Source: Candidatus Acetothermia bacterium (GTDB lineage: Bacteria; Bipolaricaulota; Bipolaricaulia; UBA7950; UBA9294). From it: a stretch of 36,002 bases of DNA. The position numbers were made by a program, and so were the translations under genes. Shown here piece by piece: positions 23,601 to 29,542 of this stretch; the stretch's first letter is position 1; every line of letters begins with the position of its first letter. The notes under the pieces are model-generated. The model searched no databases. It was not told the DNA's origin and saw only the letters and a list, made by a program, of their open reading frames with translations. The stretch covers positions 2,011 to 38,012 of the forward strand of contig DQCH01000132.1 of the NCBI GenBank assembly GCA_003545155.1. The letters run 5' to 3'.

Positions 23601-25570
23601 GAATCGACGAGGGTCAAATAGTAATAAGCGAAGATTGGATCCTGGGTTGGAAGGCTCAGCGGCTCTCCGTTAGCCGGGGAGAGGATATTCCGCGGAGCCG
23701 CCATGAGCTCTCTTGCTTCGGCAATCGCCGTTGGGGAAAGGGGAAGGTGGACCGCCATCTGATCCCCATCAAAATCGGCATTGTATGGTGGGCAGACCAA
23801 AGGGTGAATGTGAATTGCCTCTCCATCAACGAGGAGCGGCTCGAAGGCCTGCATTGAGAGGCGGTGTAGGGTCGGGGCACGGTTGAGAAGCACGGGATGA
23901 TCCTTGATCAGCTTTTCTAAGATATCCCATACCTCAGGCATCTCACCGCGGAGAGCCTTGTTCTTAATCTCATCGAAGTCGGAGAAGGTGGTTGACTCGA
24001 GATAGTGAAGAATGAACGGTTTGAACAGCTCGAGAGCCATCTTCTTGGGAAGCCCACACTGGCTCAACTTGAGCTTCGGGTCAACCACGATCACCGCGCG
24101 TCCCGAATAATCGACGCGGCGGCCGAGAAGGTTCCTCCGGAGTCGACCGTGCTTCCCGTGAATTCGCTCCGAGAGTGACTTAAGCGGCCGATTGTCGCGC
24201 CCGCGGATCGGGCTCTCCTTCTTCTCATTGTGAATCAGGGCATCCACCGCCTCCTGCAGCATACGCCGCTCGTTGCGCAGGATTACCTCTGGCGCCCCCA
24301 TGTCCATCAGTTTCTTTAAGCGATTGTTCCGGTTGATGATCCGACGATAAAGATCGTTTAAATCAGTGGTGGCGAACTTGCCTCCCTCAAGCTGGATCAT
24401 CGGCCGTAGCGCCGGTGGGAGGACCGGAATCACAGTGAGAACCATATCCTGCGGATTGTTCCCTGAAGCCCGCAACTGATCGATCACCTCCAGTCGCTTG
24501 ATCAACTTCCGTTTGGCCCCAACCGTCGTCTCGTGATGTAACTCCACGGTCAAGTCCCGATGGAGTTCATCGAGGCCAATGACCTCTAACAGTCCTTTGA
24601 TCCCTATCGCACCAGTCATTGCCACGAAACCGCCCGGATAGATCCGCTCGTAGGCTCGCTTCTCCAAATAGGTCAAGCGATCCCCAGCCTTGAGGGGAAC
24701 CTCCGGGTCCTTCACGCGCGTGACAAGGAAAATCAGACTGTCCAGGATCTCACGATCGAGTGCTTCCCCTTTAATCTCCGGACCGTACCGGTCAGCGAGC
24801 ATCTCAAAGGCGGTCTTAGAGCAGATATCAGCGACCGGCCTCTCGACAATTAGCGACTCCGCCTTAACCTCGTCCCCGTCCTCAACAAGAAGTTCAACGT
24901 CTCCTATAAGTGGGTACTCCTGAGAACCAATTACTACCGCACGTACCCGCTCCCCGTTGGTAAGGTGGCGTTCCTCTACCGCAACCCGTCCTCCCTCATC
25001 AGTGAGGATCCGTGGAGTACTGGCCACGTAGTACGCCGATTCCACAGAGAAAGGAAATACGCTCGCCAGGATCTCGTATTCCGAGGTGTAAAGGGTCTCC
25101 CCCGGCCGCACCTCCTTGCAATCCGAAGTGGTAACCACGTATAGCGCTTGTTCGATCGGCTCAGTTTCATAGTAGGCAATCCGCTGTAACTCCTTCTTCT
25201 TCATCCCGAGAAGACGACTCAAGAGGCTGGAGACCCCTTTCAAGTACCAGAAGTGGATCACGGGGCTGGCAAGAGCGATGTGTCCCATATTCACACGCCG
25301 TACCGAGGAGTCGGTCACCAAGACGTGACACTTCTCGCAGGTGATCCCCTCGTACTTCTTCCCTTTGTACTTTCCGCAAGCGCACTCGTAGTCATTCTCC
25401 GGTCCGAAGATCTCCTCCGCGTATAGACCGCCCCGTTCAGCCCGGTGGGTCCGATAGTTGATCGTCTCTGACTCGGTAACTTCCCCGTGCGACCAACTAA
25501 CTATCACAGACGGAGACGCAAGCTGAAGCTTCACCCGCTTGATATCATCGCCAGAAATCAATAGGCTCAC
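20588..25570 (-). CDS. rpoC: DNA-directed RNA polymerase subunit beta' (large-insert form)
   Basis: At about 1660 residues this beta' is far longer than the roughly 1200-1400 of most bacteria. The N-terminal zinc site is C63, C65, C78, C81. The catalytic NADFDGDQ lies at 597-604, the bridge helix near 832-860 (SGARGGPDQ), the second zinc site at C925, C1057, C1064, C1067, and the trigger-loop region near 1093-1117 (GEPGTQLTMRTFHTGG). Extra sequence occupies about 140-305, before the conserved clamp region, and about 1140-1400, before the conserved C-terminal KVYKAQGVDINDKH. Large extra beta' domains are known from Thermotoga and Thermus. rpoB is not upstream. The start is GTG 25570 or, better spaced from GAGGGG, TTG 25561. 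Confidence 0.98.
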   Translation of the reverse strand: MSLLISGDDIKRVKLQLASPSVIVSWSHGEVTESETINYRTHRAERGGLYAEEIFGPENDYECACGKYKGKKYEGITCEKCHVLVTDSSVRRVNMGHIALASPVIHFWYLKGVSSLLSRLLGMKKKELQRIAYYETEPIEQALYVVTTSDCKEVRPGETLYTSEYEILASVFPFSVESAYYVASTPRILTDEGGRVAVEERHLTNGERVRAVVIGSQEYPLIGDVELLVEDGDEVKAESLIVERPVADICSKTAFEMLADRYGPEIKGEALDREILDSLIFLVTRVKDPEVPLKAGDRLTYLEKRAYERIYPGGFVAMTGAIGIKGLLEVIGLDELHRDLTVELHHETTVGAKRKLIKRLEVIDQLRASGNNPQDMVLTVIPVLPPALRPMIQLEGGKFATTDLNDLYRRIINRNNRLKKLMDMGAPEVILRNERRMLQEAVDALIHNEKKESPIRGRDNRPLKSLSERIHGKHGRLRRNLLGRRVDYSGRAVIVVDPKLKLSQCGLPKKMALELFKPFILHYLESTTFSDFDEIKNKALRGEMPEVWDILEKLIKDHPVLLNRAPTLHRLSMQAFEPLLVDGEAIHIHPLVCPPYNADFDGDQMAVHLPLSPTAIAEARELMAAPRNILSPANGEPLSLPTQDPIFAYYYLTLVDSEGKGTGKYFRDILEARRAHEEGFLDLHSLVKIRIGGKLVETTLGRAELNLALPPEVHDYSRVMDRRAIKRLIMECYHRLGWEGAAKVLDSLKDLGFKYATQSGLTISIKDCLIPPEKEEAIKRSYAVVRRINKMYELGLATEEERTQAVIRVWRRTVDEVEEATMGNLRRNKFNSVYGIVTSGARGGPDQVKQLCGMRGPMAGPSGEIIEMPVISNFREGLDMIEYFISTHGGRKGAADTALKTADSGYLTRRLVDASSDTVVREIDCGTAQGVEVDPLRFSKTEVMEPIEERIYGRVATRPIVDPSTGEVLVEANQWITHEMAAHIGRFEVELPIGTRLEQERLVGTKSVEDIRDRASGRVLLQADELITPRLIGALRSAGVTRIRVRPQIMIRSPMTCETRNGICQYCYGYDMSNHRPVQLGTAVGVIAAQSIGEPGTQLTMRTFHTGGVAGEDITQGLPRAEELFEARKTMKSAQAWISPLDGHVTAITPTESGVDRIEIAGEPRTVQIPSATACVKKGEEVDVDGLMDSGSPCAGEVYLMSDGKRKEMLVIDTESGDRSYPLPLGVIPLVKDGDVVSAGEALTERFNIPSIVSDRKGTVRFPEGKERTFEVLGDDGSLRKYEISYGARMMVEPGATVKKGEQLTSKSKPIFIAAEAEGTVLLLSDRIIVYNPSGRTMRFLLTADLSPLKGNGEQVREGERLLKLEIPYSGLLKVEAVRKKDRVTTIRFQPKSVVEIDQMATVRVGDKVKEGDLLTKGVVPPHTLLETAGVQKVRGYLLTEIHKVYKAQGVDINDKHLEVIIRHILNNVRIVDQGDSRFLLGDLVALEEFHQEVQALVRWNSEAERVRKETIGEKIAEDVVASGRLIASSGQCLTEETLKAAHCAGLNFIRIQRGEELFEIPLKDKRLPIGERELLRISKAALQTKGWLSAASFQRTTKVLAEAALRGEVDKLEGLKPNIIVGKKIPAGTGFPAAPKTLEDELVEAGESPSNGDLTESMS

Positions 25571-25621
25571 CCCTCATTAGAAGACCTTCGCCGCCAACCG
25601 ATAGTCTGATCGCCCTTCACG

Positions 25622-25645
25622 AAAAAGCCCCGCGCTCCACGGGGC
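25622..25645 (-). terminator. Rho-independent terminator between fmdB gene and rpoC
   Basis: The minus strand reads GCCCCG, a seven-base loop, CGGGGC (25645-25627), directly followed by TTTTTC. This GC stem plus U-tract is a textbook terminator. It lies 60 bases past the FmdB-family stop and about 50 bases before rpoC, so it separates the two genes or, if transcription starts upstream, acts as an attenuator in the rpoC leader. Confidence 0.8.
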
Positions 25646-25704
25646 CAAGTAACAACGCCATGCCCATTACACTCTGATAGCAAAAAATGTGGACCTGCAA
25701 TCAC

Positions 25705-25926
25705 TTACTCCTCAGCCTTGGAGGTGGGGGTTGTCTTTTCGCTCTTACTTCGGTAGTCGGTCGTGTAATAACCACTCCCCTTGTAAATCACTCCGATACG
25801 GGGGAGGAGACGCCTTGTCGCCTGGCTCCCACAATTAGGACACACAACGGGAGAGCCGTTGCCGTTTTCTTGCAACAGCTTGAATACGGAGCCGCATTGT
25901 TTGCACCTATAGCGATAAAAAGGCAT
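25705..25926 (-). CDS. FmdB-family zinc-ribbon protein
   Basis: This 73-residue protein begins MPFYRYRCKQCGSVFKLLQ, continues with CPNCGSQATRRLL, and then has KGSGYYTTDYR, the characteristic FmdB-type layout: a CxxC...CxxC ribbon followed by a short GSGxYxTDY tail. The family was named for a putative regulator near formamidase genes, but most members have no proven role. ATG 25926 fits the family N-terminus and follows GGGGTGGT; the longer frame to 25959 is unlikely. It appears monocistronic, with a promoter at 26038-26065 and a terminator at 25622-25645. The last dozen residues are polar and probably disordered. Confidence 0.88.
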   Translation of the reverse strand: MPFYRYRCKQCGSVFKLLQENGNGSPVVCPNCGSQATRRLLPRIGVIYKGSGYYTTDYRSKSEKTTPTSKAEE

Positions 25927-25977
25927 ACCACCCCTTTTTCCCTCCTCGGGGATTATCACAACTTCACACTCATTGAG

Positions 25978-26002
25978 GGACAGGATCTTTTTTATCCTGT
26001 CC
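25978..26002. repeat. 9-base inverted repeat in the fmdB leader
   Basis: GGACAGGAT (25978-25986) and ATCCTGTCC (25994-26002) form a perfect 9-base inverted repeat around a T-rich 7-base loop. It lies inside the predicted 5' leader of the FmdB-family gene, roughly 50 bases before its start. Neither strand has a clear U-tract after it, so it is more likely a leader hairpin or operator than a terminator. Confidence 0.55.
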
Positions 26003-26037
26003 TTTCGCCGACAAAGCCTCTATAGGGTCTTTTAAAC

Positions 26038-26065
26038 AGTATAGCCTGTATGGGCAGTTTTTCAA
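26038..26065 (-). promoter_or_regulatory. Predicted promoter of the FmdB-family gene
   Basis: Minus-strand -35 TTGAAA (26065-26060) and -10 TATACT (26043-26038) are 16 bases apart. The -35 overlaps the last codons of the upstream PP-loop gene. Transcription would start near 26031 and produce a leader of about 105 bases that contains the hairpin at 25978-26002. Confidence 0.6.
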
Positions 26066-27126
26066 GGCGGGGGAACCTTCCTGGAAACAACCGTGTGAGG
26101 GGAAGTGGAGACGAAACAATGATCGGCAATCTCAGCAACGGAGTTAAAAGGGAGAACACTTAACTGCGAGGTTTCATCGTCGTTTTCGAAGCGGTAATTA
26201 ATCGGTACACTCGAGAGGTGAGCCGCCTCACTGTGGGTGACGGTGATCCGACCCGCCAGTTTGATGATCGCGCGTACCTGGGAAGGCGACTTGCGCTGCC
26301 AGTTGGTACGCACAAGGGTCATCGGCCCACGGTGTGTAGAAAGATAAACCCGCAGATCTTGGGGGAGGAAGTAATTCTGTAAGGCGCGCTTTTCCGCCTC
26401 CTCCATTGCCAGCACGATCTTCACATCGGGCGGGTGCTTATAGTAGAGCTTGAAATCGAGGAGTTTAAGAGCATTTAAGGTAAATCCCTCCTCGCCGAAC
26501 AGGTTTTCCAACCTCTCCCCAAACTCGGCGATTGTAAGCTTGCAACGCCGATGAGAACAGAGCGCATCATCTGTGGACAGGCCGAGCCTCGCGGCTAGCC
26601 CGATCACGCGATCGTCGTCTCCCACCCTCAGGTCGCCGAGATCCTCACGATCGAACCACCCCTCGAGCTCAGGGCGACTCGGAGCGAGGAGACGCGCTGA
26701 AAGGGGACGCAGAACAAGGCCGCTAATCCCAAGGTCTTCTGTAATTCGCTCCATCTCCTCCTCGTAGAGCCCATTGTGACCAACGATCTCTCCGGTAACG
26801 ATGAAATCAGCCTGGATCCTTTCCATATAGCGAATGGCGCGCGACAGCATAAGGGTTCGACAGCTCAGACAACTGCGCTTGAGTGTGAAGCAGCTACCAG
26901 GGGGTATATTGGCTAAGCGACGGTAGTCCTTCTTTAATGACTGTGTCCGAAAGCTCACTCCCGGCCATTCGCTTTTCACCAATTCACGAACGGCCTCGTA
27001 CTCTTCGAAAAACGGGGAACGGAAGTGAAGGAGTAAGACTTCATCCACCCCCGGTGTATGCTCAACCAAGCGGGTTACAACCTGGCTAGCTAAGCTTCCG
27101 GAGAACAATGAAAGTGCCTTTACCAC
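26062..27126 (-). CDS. PP-loop (ThiI/MnmA-like) protein with degenerate ATP-binding motif
   Basis: The 354-residue protein resembles the group often labelled tRNA thiolation or methylaminomethyl-2-thiouridylate methyltransferase-related. The N-terminus KALSLFSGSLASQ occupies the place of the PP-loop SGGxDS, but here reads SGSLAS (9-14), with the second glycine and the aspartate replaced. C79, C86 and C89 (in KRSCLSCRTLML) and ADFIVTGEIVGHN (106-118) are conserved-looking, and a later CSHRRCKLT sits where relatives have a GCLLT motif. The C-terminal 130 residues may be an RNA-binding (NFACT-R-like) domain; I am unsure. It starts at GTG 27126, 27 bases after hpf, so it probably shares the hpf promoter. 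Without the PP-loop residues, catalysis by ATP adenylation is doubtful. Confidence 0.7.
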   Translation of the reverse strand: MVKALSLFSGSLASQVVTRLVEHTPGVDEVLLLHFRSPFFEEYEAVRELVKSEWPGVSFRTQSLKKDYRRLANIPPGSCFTLKRSCLSCRTLMLSRAIRYMERIQADFIVTGEIVGHNGLYEEEMERITEDLGISGLVLRPLSARLLAPSRPELEGWFDREDLGDLRVGDDDRVIGLAARLGLSTDDALCSHRRCKLTIAEFGERLENLFGEEGFTLNALKLLDFKLYYKHPPDVKIVLAMEEAEKRALQNYFLPQDLRVYLSTHRGPMTLVRTNWQRKSPSQVRAIIKLAGRITVTHSEAAHLSSVPINYRFENDDETSQLSVLPFNSVAEIADHCFVSTSPHTVVSRKVPPP

Positions 27127-27153
27127 GTTTCTTCCCCGATCGTTCGCATTGGT

Positions 27154-27684
27154 CTACCGCCTCGATTCAATCAGGGCATAGTGCCCATCACGCCGATGGT
27201 AGATGATGCTCATCCGATTGGTCTCAGCGTTGATGAAGACCAAGAATCCCTTATCGATCGCCTCCAACTGCAGGACAGCCTCCTCGGGCGTCATCGGTTT
27301 GTGGAAGTAAATATCCGTACGCAGAATCTCTTTGTGGTCAACCTTTCCCACTATGGAGGAAGCTTCTGCGAAAGACGCCCCCATCCCTCGGGCCCTGGTA
27401 TCGTTGAGCTGATCCTTGTATTTCACAAGCTGGCGCTTCAATCGGTTGATCGCTTTGTCGATCGAGGCATACATATCGGGTGATTCCTCGTGCGCCTTGA
27501 TGATCTTCCGGTTGGTTAAGTGAGCGTGAAAATCGGCAATCTGCCGCTCCTTCTCCACTGACAAAACGACATCGACACTGATGATACGATCAAAATAGCG
27601 CTTCAGGGCCTCGGTCTTCTCCAGCACATAGCCCCGCAGCGCTTCACTCGGTGCGGCATGCCGCTCAACGATTTTTACCTTCAT
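27154..27684 (-). CDS. hpf: Ribosome hibernation-promoting factor, long form
   Basis: HPF binds the 30S decoding channel and, in its long form, dimerises ribosomes into 100S particles. The 176-residue protein has an N-terminal S30AE/YfiA domain (about 1-100, with VDVVLSVEKERQIADFHAHL and DMYASIDKAINRLKRQL), a linker, and a C-terminal dimerisation domain (about 120-176) with KPMTPEEAVLQLEAIDKGFL and YHRRDGHYALIE. ATG 27684 is preceded by GGAGGGGGC and gives the family start MKVKIVERH. Its promoter is at 27706-27734, and the PP-loop gene follows. Confidence 0.95.
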   Translation of the reverse strand: MKVKIVERHAAPSEALRGYVLEKTEALKRYFDRIISVDVVLSVEKERQIADFHAHLTNRKIIKAHEESPDMYASIDKAINRLKRQLVKYKDQLNDTRARGMGASFAEASSIVGKVDHKEILRTDIYFHKPMTPEEAVLQLEAIDKGFLVFINAETNRMSIIYHRRDGHYALIESRR

Positions 27685-27705
27685 GCCCCCTCCTTCCCCG
27701 ATCAA

Positions 27706-27734
27706 ATTGTAGCAAAAGAGGGGGGATCGGTCAA
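27706..27734 (-). promoter_or_regulatory. Predicted promoter of hpf
   Basis: Minus-strand -35 TTGACC (27734-27729) and -10 TACAAT (27711-27706) are separated by 17 bases; each box has five of six consensus bases. Transcription would start near 27699, leaving a leader of about 15 bases that holds only the AAGGAGG-type ribosome site of hpf. Confidence 0.75.
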
Positions 27735-27778
27735 TGGGTACAGCAAATCACATAGCTTGGGATCATTGTAGCTGTCAT

Positions 27779-29344
27779 TTATCTTATCACTGCGTTTCCC
27801 AAGACAGCAAGGCGGGTACGGAGGCATTGAGCGATCAGATGAAGCTCCCGCGCTCCGATATCCGGTTTATAGATTCCGAATTCACGCGTAACAAACGCCT
27901 TCAGGTTACTGCGATAATGAAGACCGTCGCTACGCCGCTCACGGACAATCAGGCCCATGTCGAGGAAATCCCGGGGTGGATCGTCCTCGATCACCCCTTG
28001 CGCGCAGCCTGTCCAGGCAGCAATCTGTCGGACCGAATAAGAAGTCGGGGCATGGGCTACGGCAAAGGCAAGGATACGTCTATCGAGAATACCTTTCTTG
28101 GCTACGCGGGCGACAAGCCGGTCGATATGCTGCCTCACCGCCTGGGGAAGAGAATTCGTAGAGCCTAGCTCATCGATGTCGATCACCTCCCCCTCATCAA
28201 AGGGAGCCTCTATCACTGGGTCAGAAGCCACCGGCTTGCGCGTTGCCACTGAATCGGAGACCGAACTCATCGACCGGGCTGCTTTCGCGGCGACCTTTCC
28301 TCCCTCGACCGAATGGACGATCGCCTTGGAGATATCCTGCATGTTGGGGGGGGAAGGAGAAGGGATCTCTACCTTGATGTAGCCGAGCGTACGGGCGGCC
28401 TCCTCCAACTCGGCGATCGTCTTGTCCTTCTCCGCAAGGACGGCCTCCAACTGCTCAAGCCGCCCGCGCAACTCTTCAATACGGGACTTCTTCCCCTTCC
28501 CCACTTTGGCCCGCTCGATCGCCTCGATAATCGACTGGTTCACCTGTCTAAGCTGCGGTGTAACGACCACTTCAAGTGAAGGAGTGAAACCAGCGTGGAA
28601 GGTCTCCCGTTCCCGCACGTAGATGGGGAGGATCGTTTCCCCATTTATGTATACGCAGTCCCCTGTTTCAAGGGCGGTGATGATTTCCTTCACCTCGCTC
28701 TTCCGCCAAGGGAGGAGCTCTCCATAGACGCGCATATCCGCTTCATGCACGACCCGATGAAGAAAGAGCATTCCGGCTTGGCTCAAGACATCTTTCTCCA
28801 CCTTGGCGCTACGCTGCGAAATGATGATCGCCCCCAGGCCACGCTTGCGACCGCGTAGAGCGATACGGCTGATCATCTCCTTCAATTTAGTCCGAATTCC
28901 CTGAGGGATAAACTCATGGGCTTCCTCTATCCCAATGATGTACGGGCGGCGAAGCTTGCCAGCCAGATTCCACAGCGCGGTCAGGTACGCCTTGAGAAAC
29001 TCAGAGCGCTCCTCGGAGAGAAAGCCGCTTAGGTCGAGGACAACAGGAACGTTCTTCTCCATACTGACCTGCGCGATCTCCTCAGCGCAGTCAACGTCGA
29101 CCTCGATCTCCACCCCTTTACCCTGTCCGACCACGAGGACCTCGTAGCGCTCCTTCAAGCCGAAGTACTCACCGTCGATATCGACAATGGAGAGCGGATA
29201 GTTATGTTTTAGGAGTTCCTCAAAGATGACTCCGGCGGTGTTCGACTTCCCCGAGCCACGGATCCCGAGAATGGCAATGCACTGGCCGATGATCTGTTCC
29301 AGATCGAGTGCCAGGTCGTTGCTGATATTAAGTGGGGTTCCCAT
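27779..29344 (-). CDS. HerA-like (DUF87) ATPase with winged-helix C-terminus
   Basis: This 521-residue protein is a HerA/FtsK-clade hexameric-type ATPase. It has Walker A GIRGSGKS (27-34), Walker B YIIGIEEAHEF (135-145), and a sensor segment IIISQRSA (173-180). A predicted coiled coil spans about 285-320 (KKSRIEELRGRLEQLEAVLA). A low-complexity linker follows, and the C-terminal part (about 430-500) looks like a winged helix (SYSVRQIAAWTGCAQGVIED). HerA proteins pump DNA, often with the nuclease NurA, but no NurA-like gene is adjacent. ATG 29344 lacks a visible ribosome site. It lies between the CCA-type gene and hpf, with its own gaps on both sides. Confidence 0.85.
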   Translation of the reverse strand: MGTPLNISNDLALDLEQIIGQCIAILGIRGSGKSNTAGVIFEELLKHNYPLSIVDIDGEYFGLKERYEVLVVGQGKGVEIEVDVDCAEEIAQVSMEKNVPVVLDLSGFLSEERSEFLKAYLTALWNLAGKLRRPYIIGIEEAHEFIPQGIRTKLKEMISRIALRGRKRGLGAIIISQRSAKVEKDVLSQAGMLFLHRVVHEADMRVYGELLPWRKSEVKEIITALETGDCVYINGETILPIYVRERETFHAGFTPSLEVVVTPQLRQVNQSIIEAIERAKVGKGKKSRIEELRGRLEQLEAVLAEKDKTIAELEEAARTLGYIKVEIPSPSPPNMQDISKAIVHSVEGGKVAAKAARSMSSVSDSVATRKPVASDPVIEAPFDEGEVIDIDELGSTNSLPQAVRQHIDRLVARVAKKGILDRRILAFAVAHAPTSYSVRQIAAWTGCAQGVIEDDPPRDFLDMGLIVRERRSDGLHYRSNLKAFVTREFGIYKPDIGARELHLIAQCLRTRLAVLGNAVIR

Positions 29345-29491
29345 TATCGTGAAGACCCATCAAGCATCACGTACAAGAATGGACGCCCCGAAGCACACGG
29401 TACTCTAACCGGCGCGCTGTCCTATCGTGCCACGGCAATCGCCCCTCTTGCCATCTCCTTCCATCACAGTGATTGACCAAACGAGGTTATC

Positions 29492-29542
29492 GGAAGGTAC
29501 TAGAGCTTCCTAGGGCGCTTGTCCCATCGATCGATGCCCTAG
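29492..29542. repeat. Two adjacent hairpins at the 3' end of the CCA-type gene
   Basis: CTAGGGC (29510-29516) pairs with GCCCTAG (29536-29542), which includes the stop codon of the nucleotidyltransferase gene; the loop contains a palindromic ATCGATCGAT. Immediately beyond, GGAAG (29492-29496) pairs with CTTCC (29506-29510). No U-tract follows on the minus strand, so intrinsic termination is uncertain. A separate 11-base palindrome, ATCACAGTGAT, lies at 29463-29473. The rest of the gap up to the HerA-like gene (29345-29462) holds nothing I recognise. Confidence 0.45.

Noticed and set aside
26062..29344. Antiviral defence island (HerA-like ATPase plus neighbours)
   Set aside because: The neighbours are hpf, a PP-loop protein and a CCA-type enzyme, with no effector nuclease, SIR2, or mobile-element genes. 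Base composition does not obviously change.
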